64,000 bases of DNA from Streptomyces deccanensis (GCF_022385335.1 NZ_CP092431.1:2108001-2172000); one strand, 5' to 3'. Shown: positions 9,367 through 18,325, counted from the stretch's first letter. A program made the numbers and translations. Notes: generated by a model not told the origin, from the sequence alone.

Positions 9367-9719
9367 TGGACGTTCGTGCCGGAGATCTCCGACGGCTCGT
9401 CGCAGGGGCCGCCCGAGTACGGGCTCGTGGGGCTGGCCGAGCGGAGGACGAGGGGCCCTACGGCGACGGCTGGGACGCGGCCGTCGACAGGGTCTACCAC
9501 CACGGCTCGATCGTGCTCGGCACGGACGGCTGCGCCATGAACTGGCATCTCGTCGTCAGCGGGCCCCATCGAGGACACATATGGCACATCACCGATGTGG
9601 GTGCCATGCCGTTCGGCGCGGAGTTCGGGCACACGACCTCCGCGCCCGGCTTCGGCGGCTGGGTGGCGCACTGGGCCGCCGGGAAGGAGTGGTTCGACGC
9701 CGAGTCAGCCGAGTGGTGA
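9367..9719 (+). pseudogene. Remnant of a SMI1/KNR4 (SUKH)-like gene
   Basis: Two reading frames must be joined to give a recognisable product. The first (codons from 9367) reads WTFVPEISDGSSQGPPEYG. Around 9440-9455 the sensible frame shifts to DEGPYGDGWDAAVDR, VYHHGSIVLGTDGCAMNWHL and HIWHITDVGAMPFG, running to the stop at 9719. The second part looks like the C-terminal half of SMI1/KNR4 (SUKH) proteins, which bind toxin or other partners and include contact-toxin immunity proteins. The N-terminal half is missing and replaced by a microsatellite and terminators. The 3' end overlaps the mtnK stop by 15 nt. A sequencing error or a very short intact gene are alternatives; family assignment is moderate. 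Confidence 0.5.
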
Positions 9720-10880
9720 GGCGACGAGGTCGCGGACGGCGTCCGGCGAGGTCAGCTCCGCACGGCGGACGATGAGTTCACGGCCCAGCAGCAGGGCCCG
9801 GCGCGACGCCGGGACCGGGTCGTCCAGCGTCGTCAGGTCCGTGAGGTGGGCGAAGCCGATGATGCGGCGGACGAGTTCCGTGCCGGCGAAGCCGAGGGAC
9901 TCGGTCCAGACGCGGGTCAGGAAGCGGTCCAGGTAGGCGTCGTCGAAGAAGGTGTCGACGCGGGTGGGCCACAGGCGGCGGAACTCGGTCTCGAAGGCGT
10001 CCCAGGACAGCCGGAGTTGGTCGCCGTGGTCCGTCAGGGTCCCCAGGGCGCGGGCCCGTTCCTCGGAGACCAGCGCGTTGGCCCAGTACAGGCCGAGGTC
10101 GAAGCCGATGGGGCCGACGAAGGAGAACTCGGGGTCGAAGACCCGGACGACATGGGCGCCTTCGCGTGCGCCGACCATGACGCTCCCGGAGTGGAGGTCA
10201 CCGTGGAGGAGGGCCTGGGCGCTCGTCATGAAGACATGGCGCAGGTCGGCGACCTCGGTGCGCAGCACGGTGTCCGCGCGGAACGCGGTGGCCAGGTCGT
10301 CCAGGCCCGGGTGCCAGTGGTTGTGCTCGTGCTCGATGTACGGCTCGGAGAGGACGACATCCTCGGTGATCTTGCACAGCTCCGGGTTGACCGAGGCGGC
10401 GAGCAGCGCCTTGCGGTCGGCGGAGGTCATGCCGAAGTCGCTGGTCGCGAAGGAGAGCCGGGCGACGAGGCGGCCGATCTGGGGTGAGGTGTGCGGGCCG
10501 TAGGAGGCGCCCTCGTTGAGGAGGGTGCGCAGGACCTCCAGGTCGGAGAGGTCCTCCATGACGAGGGCGTGGTTCTCGGGGTCGTAGCCGTGGATGCCGG
10601 GGATCTCGTCGGGGGCGACCTTCGCGAGCTGCTCGTACGCGCGGGCCTCGGCGTCGGCGCGGTCGGGGCTCAGCGGCCAGGAGGGGCCGGCGACGCGGAC
10701 CCAGGGCAGGGCCTGCTTGAGGGCGAGGCTGCGGGTGCCGTCCGCGTTCGAGGCGAGGAAGACGCGGTTGACGTTGCCGTCCGACACCTCGCGGACGGTG
10801 ATGTCGTCCACGTCCTCCCAGTGGCCCCGCTCGCGCAGATACGCGGGGATGTCGTCGGTCTCCAGGATGCGGTAGCCCAT
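9705..10880 (-). CDS. mtnK: 5-methylthioribose kinase MtnK
   Basis: This 391-residue cytoplasmic kinase phosphorylates methylthioribose at C1 with ATP, feeding MtnA. It has an aminoglycoside-phosphotransferase fold. A Gly-containing nucleotide loop lies near residues 34-40 (DGNVNRVF), the catalytic loop HGDLHSGS at 226-233, and the metal-binding DPEF at 249-252, all typical of MtnK. Length is normal. It is the last gene of a minus-strand operon behind binding protein, ATPase and permease genes, with only 15 nt to the permease, so the transporter probably supplies its substrate. Confidence 0.9.
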   Translation of the reverse strand: MGYRILETDDIPAYLRERGHWEDVDDITVREVSDGNVNRVFLASNADGTRSLALKQALPWVRVAGPSWPLSPDRADAEARAYEQLAKVAPDEIPGIHGYDPENHALVMEDLSDLEVLRTLLNEGASYGPHTSPQIGRLVARLSFATSDFGMTSADRKALLAASVNPELCKITEDVVLSEPYIEHEHNHWHPGLDDLATAFRADTVLRTEVADLRHVFMTSAQALLHGDLHSGSVMVGAREGAHVVRVFDPEFSFVGPIGFDLGLYWANALVSEERARALGTLTDHGDQLRLSWDAFETEFRRLWPTRVDTFFDDAYLDRFLTRVWTESLGFAGTELVRRIIGFAHLTDLTTLDDPVPASRRALLLGRELIVRRAELTSPDAVRDLVASPLG

Positions 10881-10895
10881 GGTCGGTGAACTCCC

Positions 10896-11942
10896 TTATG
10901 CGGTGCGGCGCTTGGACAAGGTGAAGCTGAAGACCAGGGCGAGGATGAGGACCGCGCCCTCGACGACGTCCTGGGTGTAGTACGGCAGGCCCTTGATGGT
11001 GAGGCCGGTCGTGATGATGCCAATGAGGACCGCGCCGAGGGCGGTGCCCCAGACGTTCGGGCGGCCCCGGCCGAGGACCGAGGTGCCGACGAGGGCGACC
11101 GCGACCGCCTCCAGCAGCTGGGAGGTGCCGGCGCTCACGTCGCCCTGGCCGATGCGGGAGGCCAGGATCAGGCCGCCGATGGAGGCGAGGACGCCGGAGA
11201 GGACGTACGCCAGCGACCGGTACGCGCCGACGCGGATGCCGGCCAGGCGGGAGGCCTCGGGGTTGGCGCCGATCGCGTAGAAGACGCGGCCCCAGCGGGT
11301 GCGGGCCAGGAAGACCCAGGCGGCGACGGTGAGCGCGCCGAAGATCAGGACGGAGATCGGGACGCCGAGGACCGTGCCCCGGTCGATCTTCAGGAAGCCG
11401 GCGGTGAACTTGCCGGGGGCGGTGGTGCCGTCCTCCAGGGTCATGCCGGGGGTGATCGACTGGCCGTCGACGAGGATCAGTTTGGTGCCCTGGATGACGA
11501 ACATGGTGCCGAGCGTGGCCAGCATGTCGGGGATCTTCAGGACGACGATCAGCAGGGCGTTGAGGAGGCCCGCGAGCGCCCCCGCCGCGAGGACGGCGAG
11601 GATCGCGACCGTGCCGATCTGGTTGAGGACGACCATGCTGTGGGCGGCGACGGAGACGCCGAGGCCGGCGACCGCTCCGACGGACATGTCCATGCCGCCG
11701 ACGGCCATGGTGAGGGTGACGCCGAGGCCGAGGATGGCGGCGACGGAGACGTACCGGAGGGTGTCGAGGAGGGTCGCCGACTCGCGGAACGAGCCCTCGC
11801 TGAGCGCGAAGTACGCGAAGAGCGCGACCGTGACGAAGATGAAGCCGTACTTGATGACGGCGTTCTGGATGCGGACGGCGGTGGAGGTGCCGGGCGGGAT
11901 CGCCGCCTTCGCCACGGGCGCGGTGCTCTGGGTGGTGGTCAT
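10896..11942 (-). CDS. Ribose-type ABC transporter permease (probable methylthioribose uptake)
   Basis: This 348-residue inner-membrane permease belongs to the RbsC/BPD_transp_2 family. It has about nine hydrophobic segments, a conserved AVGGMDMSVGAVAG near residue 81, and the cytoplasmic coupling signature AIGANPEASRLAGI. It should pair with the downstream-encoded tandem-domain ATPase and lipoprotein. The substrate cannot be read from the sequence. Being co-directional with mtnK suggests methylthioribose or a related pentose, which is an inference. The spacing of 31 nt from the ATPase gene supports one operon. Confidence 0.85.
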   Translation of the reverse strand: MTTTQSTAPVAKAAIPPGTSTAVRIQNAVIKYGFIFVTVALFAYFALSEGSFRESATLLDTLRYVSVAAILGLGVTLTMAVGGMDMSVGAVAGLGVSVAAHSMVVLNQIGTVAILAVLAAGALAGLLNALLIVVLKIPDMLATLGTMFVIQGTKLILVDGQSITPGMTLEDGTTAPGKFTAGFLKIDRGTVLGVPISVLIFGALTVAAWVFLARTRWGRVFYAIGANPEASRLAGIRVGAYRSLAYVLSGVLASIGGLILASRIGQGDVSAGTSQLLEAVAVALVGTSVLGRGRPNVWGTALGAVLIGIITTGLTIKGLPYYTQDVVEGAVLILALVFSFTLSKRRTA

Positions 11943-11973
11943 GGAAGCGCTTCCTCAGGGGGCCGGGCCGGGG

Positions 11974-13527
11974 TCACACGGACGCCGAGATGGTCTGGAT
12001 GACGCGGTCGCGTTCCGCGTCCTCGCCGTACGCGTCGAGGTGGATCTCACCGGCGGCGAGCACGACGACCCGGTCGGCGATCTCCAGGACCTCGTCGACG
12101 TCGGCGGACAGGACGAGCACGGCGGCGCCCTCGGCGGCGAGCGCGCGGGCGCGGCGGCCGATGTCCCGGCGGGCACCGATGTCCACGCCTCGGAACGGTT
12201 CGTCCAGGATGAGGACGCGGGGGGTCTCGGCCAGCCAGCGGCCGACGACGACCTTCTGCTGGTTGCCGCCGGACAGCTCCTCGACGGTGCTGTGCTCGTC
12301 GCGGGCGACGACACCGAGGCCCTCGATCGTGTCGCGGCCGAGGGCGTTCTCCCGGGCCGTGTTCAGCAGGCCCAGCCGGGACAGGGACTTCAGGAACGGC
12401 AGGGAGATGTTCCGGGCCACCGACCAGCCGGGGACGAGGGCGTCCGCGTGCCGGTCCTCGGGGACGAGGTGGACGCCGTCGCGGATGGCGTCGGCGGGGC
12501 GGCGGGGCGCGTACGCCTTGCCGTCCAGCTCGACCGTGCCGGTGGTGAAGGGTTCGGCGCCGAAGAGCCCCCGGGCCAGTTCGGTCTTGCCGGCGCCCAA
12601 CAGGCCGACGACACCGGTGACTTCACCGGCACGGAGGTCGAGGTCCAGTGGGGTGCGGCCCTCGAAGAGGCGGACGCCCCGCAGGGAGAGGACGACGTCC
12701 CCCTGGTCGCCCTCGCGGACCGGGCGGGCGGTGGTCGTCTCCTGGGCCTGGGCGAGCATCGCGCGCAGGGCGGCGTCCCAGTCGAAGGGGCGGGCCTGGT
12801 CCTCGGCGAGACGGCCGTCCCGCAGGACGACCAGTCGGTCGGCGAGGGCGTCGATCTCGCCGAGGCGGTGGGAGACGTAGAGGACCGCGATGCCGTCCGC
12901 CCGCATCCGCTCGACCAGCGCGAACAGGCGCTCGGCCTCGGCGGCGGAGAGCGCGGAGGTCGGCTCGTCGAGGATCAGCAGGCGGGGGCGGGTGGCGAGG
13001 GCGCGGGCCAGGATCAGCAACTGGCGGTCGGAGATGCCGAGTTCGGTGACGTCCTGCTTGAGGACGGCGTCGGTCCAGTCGAGGCCGAGGGCGGCCTGGA
13101 TCTCCCGGGCGCGGGCGAGCAGCCTGCTCCCGTTGAGGAACGGGTTGCCCCGGCTCTGCGCCAGCTCCTCGAACACGAGGTTCTCGGCGACGGTGAGGCC
13201 GGGGACGACGCCCTCGCTGATGCGCTGGTGGACGGTCTGGATGCCCAACTGGCGGGCGGCCAGGGGGGACTGGAGTGCCGCGGGCTCCCCTGCGATCCGT
13301 ACCTGCCCGCCGTGGTCCGTGTGCACGCCGGACAGGATCTTGATGAGGGTGGACTTGCCGGCGCCGTTCGCGCCGAGCAGCGCGACGACGCTGCCCGGTG
13401 CGATGTCCAGCGAGACGGAGGCGAGCACCGTTCTGCCCCCGAACGCCATGCTGACGTCCCGCAGGCTGACGGCGGCGATGCCCTCGCCGCCGTCAGGCTT
13501 CCCGCGACCGGTTTCAGTGGGCGACAT
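11974..13527 (-). CDS. Ribose-type ABC transporter ATPase, two fused domains
   Basis: This 517-residue RbsA-like protein carries two nucleotide-binding domains. Domain 1 has Walker A GANGAGKST, a weak signature loop LGISDRQ and Walker B LLILDEPTSAL. Domain 2 has the shortened Walker A GLLGAGKTE, a good LSGGNQQK and VLILDEPFRGVD. Asymmetric domains are usual in carbohydrate uptake type 2 ATPases. The ATG overlaps the stop of the binding-protein gene by 14 nt, so translation is coupled. It energises the permease next to it, with methylthioribose the likely cargo by context. Confidence 0.88.
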   Translation of the reverse strand: MSPTETGRGKPDGGEGIAAVSLRDVSMAFGGRTVLASVSLDIAPGSVVALLGANGAGKSTLIKILSGVHTDHGGQVRIAGEPAALQSPLAARQLGIQTVHQRISEGVVPGLTVAENLVFEELAQSRGNPFLNGSRLLARAREIQAALGLDWTDAVLKQDVTELGISDRQLLILARALATRPRLLILDEPTSALSAAEAERLFALVERMRADGIAVLYVSHRLGEIDALADRLVVLRDGRLAEDQARPFDWDAALRAMLAQAQETTTARPVREGDQGDVVLSLRGVRLFEGRTPLDLDLRAGEVTGVVGLLGAGKTELARGLFGAEPFTTGTVELDGKAYAPRRPADAIRDGVHLVPEDRHADALVPGWSVARNISLPFLKSLSRLGLLNTARENALGRDTIEGLGVVARDEHSTVEELSGGNQQKVVVGRWLAETPRVLILDEPFRGVDIGARRDIGRRARALAAEGAAVLVLSADVDEVLEIADRVVVLAAGEIHLDAYGEDAERDRVIQTISASV

Positions 13528-14623
13528 TCGAGATCCAGTCGGCGGTCGAGACCTGCGACAGGTTCAGCGCGGGGAGCGCCTTCCGCAGCTGGTCCATGTT
13601 CTCGATCTTCTTCTCGCGCAGGAAGTCCTGGGTGATGGCGACGGCCGGGAACTCGACGGAGGTCTTGTTCAGCTGACCGGCCAGCTCCAGCGCGGTCGTG
13701 CGGACCACGGCGGCGCCGACGGCGGACGGGTCGGTGCCTGCGGTGGCGACCCAGGGGCTGCCCTCGGCGGTGATGGCCTGGATGTCGGCGTTAGAGACGT
13801 CGGCGCCGAAGACCTTCACCTTGTCCTGCAGCTTCTTGTTCTGCACGGCGAGGACGGTGCCCTTGGCCAGCTCGTCGTAGGGGGCGAAGACGCCCGCCAC
13901 GTCGGAGTTCTGGGTGAGGGCGGCGGAGACGAGGGGAACGTTGTCGGTGGCCGTGGAGTCGGTGACCTTGCCGACCTTGAAGGCCTGCTTCCAGCCCTGG
14001 GCCTCGACGGTGGACTTCCAGACGGTGTCACGCTTGTCGAGGGCCGCGTAGCCGGCGACGTTCACGTAACCGACCTTGGCGTCCTTGCCGACCTCCTTGG
14101 CCATCACGTCGAGGACGGCCTGGGCCATGCTGGCGTCGTCCTGCTTGGTGGAGACGACGCCCTTCGTGGACGTCTCGACGTCGTAGACGACGACCTTGAT
14201 GCCCTTCTTCACGGCCTTGTCGATCTCCGGCTGGATCGTCGCCGGGAAGCCGTGGTCGATGATGATCGCCTTGGCGCCGGAGTTGATCGCGGAGGAGAGG
14301 TCGGTGGCCTGCTTGGCGTTGTCGGCCTGGGCGTCGTACACGGTGAGGTCGATGCCGAGGGCCTTGGCCTGCGCCTTCGCGCCGTTGCCCCACTGCTCGA
14401 AGTAGTCGCCGGCGCCGCTCTGTCTGACCAGCGCGACCTTGACGGCGCCGGCGCTGAAGGGGGCGGGCTTCTCGCCGGTGGCGGCGGATGCCTTCGCGGC
14501 GGTGTCGCCGGTGTCCTTGGAGGCGTCGGTGGACTGCGAGCAGGCCGACAGCAGCAGGGCCGAGGCAGACGCGAGGGAGAGGGCGGCGAGCGGGAGACGG
14601 GTACGGCGGGACGAACGGGACAT
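13514..14623 (-). CDS. Sugar-binding lipoprotein of the mtnK-linked ABC transporter
   Basis: This 369-residue secreted substrate-binding protein has an Arg-rich N terminus, a hydrophobic stretch and a lipobox LLLSAC, so Cys28 should be lipidated and anchor it outside the membrane. The mature part resembles periplasmic-binding family 4 (RbsB/LsrB type), with segments such as INSGAKAIIIDHGFPA and GVFAPYDELAKG. It is the first gene of binding protein-ATPase-permease-mtnK. Its start faces a 360-nt gap with palindromes and the divergent mtnDCB leader, so both operons may share control. Confidence 0.86.
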   Translation of the reverse strand: MSRSSRRTRLPLAALSLASASALLLSACSQSTDASKDTGDTAAKASAATGEKPAPFSAGAVKVALVRQSGAGDYFEQWGNGAKAQAKALGIDLTVYDAQADNAKQATDLSSAINSGAKAIIIDHGFPATIQPEIDKAVKKGIKVVVYDVETSTKGVVSTKQDDASMAQAVLDVMAKEVGKDAKVGYVNVAGYAALDKRDTVWKSTVEAQGWKQAFKVGKVTDSTATDNVPLVSAALTQNSDVAGVFAPYDELAKGTVLAVQNKKLQDKVKVFGADVSNADIQAITAEGSPWVATAGTDPSAVGAAVVRTTALELAGQLNKTSVEFPAVAITQDFLREKKIENMDQLRKALPALNLSQVSTADWISNVAH

Positions 14624-14841
14624 GACGGCTCCAGGTGCGGTGCGAAGGGAGGAAGGGAGTACTCGACCCGGAGCGGGGGCGAAAACGCGCCACCGTGACC
14701 ATGACGAGGTGCACGGTGAACGCCCGGGACAGCAGGGCGCGTCGGGGCTCCGGGAGTGGTCAGCGACAGCTGGCCGTGGTCGACCGGAGCAGGTCCACGT
14801 ACAGCCGCCGTACGAGCAGCAGCGTCTTCATACGCAGATCA

Positions 14842-14898
14842 TGAGAACGATTTCAGCCATGCGTCAAAGTAATGAGAGCGGTTTCTCAGCACGTGAGA
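14842..14898. promoter_or_regulatory. Cluster of TGAGA/TCTCA palindromes between the two mtn operons
   Basis: Three overlapping dyads are visible: TGAGAACGATTTCA (14842-14855, LacI-like), TGAGAGCGGTTTCTCA (14873-14888) and TCTCAGCACGTGAGA (14884-14898). The block is AT-richer than its surroundings and lies between divergent operons, so it is a good operator candidate for a shared regulator. The regulator is not identified, and no LacI-family gene is in this window. Confidence 0.5.
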
Positions 14899-14984
14899 CA
14901 ACGACTACGTCACACATGGCTGGTACAGCGACCGGCGTTACCATCGCGGTACCGGCACCCGACCGGCACCACAGTGAGGCCCCG

Positions 14985-15059
14985 ATGACGACATTCGACG
15001 CGACGGCGCAGCGCATGCCCGGTATGCGCTGTTGTCCCGGCGCGCCGTGTCACGCCTGA
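14985..15059 (+). CDS. Short cysteine-rich leader peptide before mtnDCB
   Basis: A 24-codon ORF begins [15 protein letters not shown] and ends CCPGAPCHA. It has three Cys and three Met codons crowded near the stop, and GTGAGG sits just upstream as a ribosome site. It ends 95 nt before mtnD. Position, size and Cys content resemble the putative leader peptides found before sulfur-metabolism operons in actinobacteria, where ribosome pausing can couple amino-acid supply to expression. A modest GTCCGG/CCGGAC stem (15097-15124) follows. Function is inferred; it could also be a chance ORF. Confidence 0.5.
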   Translation: MTTFDATAQRMPGMRCCPGAPCHA

Positions 15060-15153
15060 CCGGTCGCTCGCCCCTCACTCTTCCCGCTTCCCAGCCGTCC
15101 GGGTGCTCGTCTCGGTATCCGGACATCCCTCCCAGACTCCTGGAGTTGCGCTC

Positions 15154-15753
15154 ATGACCTTGCTGACCACCTGGCCCGAGTCCGGACCGGAGACCGTGGT
15201 GCGCCGTACCGCCGACCCCGTCGAGATCGCGTCCGCTCTCGCGCCGCTCGGGGTGCGCTACGAGCAGTGGCCGATCCGTGAGGACGTTCCGTTCGACGCG
15301 GACAGTGAGACCGTGTTCGCCGCGTACGGCCCGGAGATCGAGCGGCTCAACGCCGAGGAGGGCTTCACCACGGTCGACGTCCTCGGCCTCCACCCGAGCG
15401 ACGACCCCGAGTTCCCGGTGAAGGCGAAGGCCGCGCGGGAGAAGTTCCTCCAGGAGCACACCCACGACGACGATGACGAGGTCCGCTTCTTCGTCTCCGG
15501 TTCCGGCATCTTCTACCTGCACGTGAACGGCGAGGTGCACGCGGTCTACTGCGAGAAGGGCGACCTGCTGGGCGTGCCGCGCGGGACCACCCACTGGTTC
15601 GACATGGGCACCAACCCCTCGTTCACCGCGATCCGGTTCTTCCACGAGGAGGACGGCTGGATCGGCAACTTCACCGGCTCCACCATCGCCTCCCGCTTCC
15701 CGGACTACGACACGATCGACGCCGGGTACCGACAGGACAAGGCCGCGGCGTGA
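15154..15753 (+). CDS. mtnD: Acireductone dioxygenase MtnD
   Basis: This 199-residue cupin oxidises the acireductone 1,2-dihydroxy-3-keto-5-methylthiopentene with O2. The iron form gives formate and 2-keto-4-methylthiobutyrate, the methionine precursor. Metal ligands are visible as His102, His104, an acidic residue at 108/109 and His147 (RGTTHWFD). The [11 protein letters not shown] segment seems to carry one extra Asp compared with the usual H-x-H-x3-E spacing. TGGAG lies before the ATG. Its stop overlaps the mtnC GTG by 4 nt, and it is the first structural gene of mtnD-mtnC-mtnB. Confidence 0.92.
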   Translation: MTLLTTWPESGPETVVRRTADPVEIASALAPLGVRYEQWPIREDVPFDADSETVFAAYGPEIERLNAEEGFTTVDVLGLHPSDDPEFPVKAKAAREKFLQEHTHDDDDEVRFFVSGSGIFYLHVNGEVHAVYCEKGDLLGVPRGTTHWFDMGTNPSFTAIRFFHEEDGWIGNFTGSTIASRFPDYDTIDAGYRQDKAAA

Positions 15754-16484
15754 GCCTGGACTTCGACACCGGCTCCCTCGACTCCGTGGTGCTCGACATC
15801 GAGGGCACCACGAGCGCCACGGGGTTCGTCGTCGACGTGCTCTACCCGTACTCCCGCTCACGCTTCGGCGCACTGCTCGCCGAGCGGAGCGGCGATCCGG
15901 ACGTGGCGCGGGCCGTCGCGCAGGTGCGGGAGCTCATCGCCGAGCCGGACGCGGACGCGGCCCGTGTCGAGCGGGCGCTCAACTCCTGGCTCGACGAGGA
16001 CCGCAAGGCGACCCCGCTGAAGACCCTCCAGGGGATCATCTGGTCCGAGGGCTTCGCGCGCGGCGACCTCGTCTCCCACTTCTACGACGACGTCGTGCCG
16101 GCCCTGCGCGCCTGGCACGCGGCGGGCGTACGCCTCCAGGTGTACTCCTCGGGTTCCGTGGCCGCCCAGCGCGCGTGGTTCCGGTCGAGCCCCGAGGGCG
16201 ATCTGCTGCCGCTGGTCGAGGGGTTGTACGACACGGAGAACGCGGGGCCGAAGCAGGAGGCGGAGTCGTACCGCACGATCGCCTCGGCCCTCGGTCTCGC
16301 CGCGACCCCCGACCGCGTCCTCTTCCTCTCCGACCGGCCCGGCGAACTGGACGCGGCGCGGCAGGCCGGCTGGCGGACCGTCGGGGTCCGGCGGCCCGGG
16401 GAGCCGTACTACGAGCAAGGCGTCGGCGACCACCCGCAGGCGGGGACGTTCGACGAGATCACCATCACGAGGAGCACCGCATGA
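15750..16484 (+). CDS. mtnC: Enolase-phosphatase E1 MtnC
   Basis: This 244-residue HAD-superfamily enzyme enolises 2,3-diketo-5-methylthiopentyl-1-phosphate and then dephosphorylates it to the acireductone used by MtnD. The family motif VLDIEGTTS (Asp16, Glu18) replaces the usual Dx[11 protein letters not shown] and [14 protein letters not shown] are HAD motifs II and III. The GTG overlaps mtnD by 4 nt, and its own stop overlaps the mtnB ATG by 4 nt. Length is normal for bacterial MtnC. Confidence 0.93.
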   Translation: MSLDFDTGSLDSVVLDIEGTTSATGFVVDVLYPYSRSRFGALLAERSGDPDVARAVAQVRELIAEPDADAARVERALNSWLDEDRKATPLKTLQGIIWSEGFARGDLVSHFYDDVVPALRAWHAAGVRLQVYSSGSVAAQRAWFRSSPEGDLLPLVEGLYDTENAGPKQEAESYRTIASALGLAATPDRVLFLSDRPGELDAARQAGWRTVGVRRPGEPYYEQGVGDHPQAGTFDEITITRSTA

Positions 16485-17089
16485 CCACCGAGATCTCGGC
16501 ACTCGACCTGGAGGAGGCGGGCGCCGTCCTGGCCGCCGAGTCGGCCCGCTTCGCCTCCTTCGGCTGGATGCGCGGCACCTCGGGCAATCTGTCGGTGGTG
16601 CTCTCGCGCGATCCGCTGCGGCTGGCGGTGACCGCGAGCGGGCACGACAAGGGTGAACTGACGCCCGCGGACGTGGTGTTGGTGGACGGGGGCGGTGCCG
16701 CCGTGCGGGGAGGCAAGCCGTCCGCCGAGGCCGAGCTGCACGCGCGCGTGGCGGCGCTGACCGGGGCGGGGGCCGTGGTCCACGTCCACACGGTCGCCTC
16801 GGTCGCCATGGGGCGTCGTGAGCCCGGGGGCATCGTCTTCAAGGACCTGGAGATGCTCAAGGGCGTCGGCCAGCCCGCCCACGACGTCGAGGTCACGCTC
16901 CCCGTCATCGCCAACAGCCAGGACATGAAGGTGCTGGGCGACCGTCTGGAGGCCGCCCGTGACCCCCGTATGCCCGCGGTGGTCGTCGCCGGGCACGGCC
17001 TGTATGTCTGGGGCGACACGCCCCGCCAGGCCCGCCACCACACCGAAGTGGTCGAGTGGCTGCTGGAGTTGGAGCTGTCCGAGCGCTGA
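16481..17089 (+). CDS. mtnB: Methylthioribulose-1-phosphate dehydratase MtnB
   Basis: This 202-residue class II aldolase-fold zinc enzyme dehydrates methylthioribulose-1-phosphate to the diketo intermediate for MtnC. Visible motifs are GTSGNLSV, TASGHDKGEL, the zinc pair VVHVHT (His101, His103) and a C-terminal zinc His in RHHTEVVEWL. The ATG at 16481 overlaps the mtnC stop and is preceded by CACGAGGAG; a longer open frame upstream lies inside mtnC. It closes the mtnDCB operon and is followed by a bidirectional hairpin facing mtnA. Confidence 0.92.
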   Translation: MTTEISALDLEEAGAVLAAESARFASFGWMRGTSGNLSVVLSRDPLRLAVTASGHDKGELTPADVVLVDGGGAAVRGGKPSAEAELHARVAALTGAGAVVHVHTVASVAMGRREPGGIVFKDLEMLKGVGQPAHDVEVTLPVIANSQDMKVLGDRLEAARDPRMPAVVVAGHGLYVWGDTPRQARHHTEVVEWLLELELSER

Positions 17090-17098
17090 CGACACGTC

Positions 17099-17135
17099 AG
17101 AAGGCGGCCCGGTCAAGGTGACCGGGCCGCCTTCT
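17099..17135. terminator. Bidirectional terminator between mtnB and mtnA
   Basis: Perfect 15-bp stem AGAAGGCGGCCCGGT / ACCGGGCCGCCTTCT around a CAAGGTG loop, between two convergent genes. Confidence 0.85.
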
Positions 17136-17185
17136 CGTGTGCGGGGGCTGCGGACGGGACAGGGGCTGGGGTACGGGCGTGCGTC

Positions 17186-18217
17186 CTACCGCAGGCGCTC
17201 GCCCGGCAGTTCGCCCGCCGAGACCTCGAGGACGCCCCTCTCGGTGACCAGACCCGTCACCAGACGGCCGGGGGTCACGTCGAAGGCCGGGTTGTGGCCC
17301 CGGGACTCGGCCGGGGCCGTGCGGATGCCGCCCCACTCCAACACCTCGTCCTCGTGCCGGAGTTCGATGTGGATGTCGGATCCGGAGGCGGTGGCGAGGT
17401 CGACCGTCGTCGTGGGGGCGGCCACGACGAACGGGATGCCCGCGTCGGCGCAGGCGAGGGCGACGCCCACCGTGCCGACCTTGTTGGCGGTGTCGCCGTT
17501 GGCGGCGATGCGGTCCGCGCCCACGATCGCCGCGTCGACCTCGCCCCGCAGGATCGTGCCGGCGGCGGCGCCGTCCGCCTGGACGTAGTGCGGGATGCCC
17601 TCCTGGACCAACTCCCAGGCGGTCAGGCGGGATCCCTGGAGGAGGGGGCGCGTCTCGTCGGCGTGGACGACTTCGAGGCGGCCGCGTGCGTGGAGTTCGC
17701 GGATGACGCCAAGTGCCGTACCCCATCCGGCGGTTGCCAGCGCCCCCGTGTTGCAGTGGGTCAGCACGCGCAGCGGACGGTCGACGCCCACCCGCTTCAG
17801 CAGCCAGTCGGCGCCGTGCGCCCCCATCGCCCGGTTCGCCTCGACGTCCTCGCGCTGGACGGCGGCCGCCTCCTCCAGCACCGCGTCCAGCCCCTCGTCG
17901 AAGCGGGTCATGACCCGGTCCACGCACACCATCAGGTTCACCGCGGTCGGCCGGGCCTCGCGGACGCGGGCGACGGCGGCCCGTACCTCCTCGGCCGACC
18001 AGTTCTCCCGCTCGCCCTCCAGGATCGCGAGCGCCACCCCGTACGCGCCCGCGGCCCCGATCGCGGGAGCGCCCCGGACGACGAGGCGCTGGATGGCGGA
18101 GACCAGGGCGTCGACGTCACGGATCTCGACCGTCTCGGTGCGGTGCGGCAGGACCGTCTGGTCGATGAGCGCGAGGCTGTTTCCGGTCCAGTCGACGGCG
18201 CGCAGTTCCTGGGGCAT
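17186..18217 (-). CDS. mtnA: Methylthioribose-1-phosphate isomerase MtnA
   Basis: This 343-residue eIF-2B-like isomerase converts methylthioribose-1-phosphate to methylthioribulose-1-phosphate, the entry step from both MtnK and phosphorylase products. RGAPAIG (49-55), the catalytic Cys155 in THCNTGAL and Asp235 in VGADRIAANGDTANKVGT match the known catalytic pair. I chose the ATG starting MPQELRAVDW, with AGGAG about 10 nt upstream; the open frame continues far upstream as an artefact of high GC. It stands alone, convergent with mtnDCB and divergent from the bmp operon. Confidence 0.94.
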   Translation of the reverse strand: MPQELRAVDWTGNSLALIDQTVLPHRTETVEIRDVDALVSAIQRLVVRGAPAIGAAGAYGVALAILEGERENWSAEEVRAAVARVREARPTAVNLMVCVDRVMTRFDEGLDAVLEEAAAVQREDVEANRAMGAHGADWLLKRVGVDRPLRVLTHCNTGALATAGWGTALGVIRELHARGRLEVVHADETRPLLQGSRLTAWELVQEGIPHYVQADGAAAGTILRGEVDAAIVGADRIAANGDTANKVGTVGVALACADAGIPFVVAAPTTTVDLATASGSDIHIELRHEDEVLEWGGIRTAPAESRGHNPAFDVTPGRLVTGLVTERGVLEVSAGELPGERLR

Positions 18218-18325
18218 AGCGGGGCACTCCTGGTGTTCCGAAGGTGCCCGACACCGTACATGACCTCGGAGAACCGTCGGGAACCACAGTTCGAGACGAC
18301 GAAGCGGGCGCCCGGAAAGCGGTGT

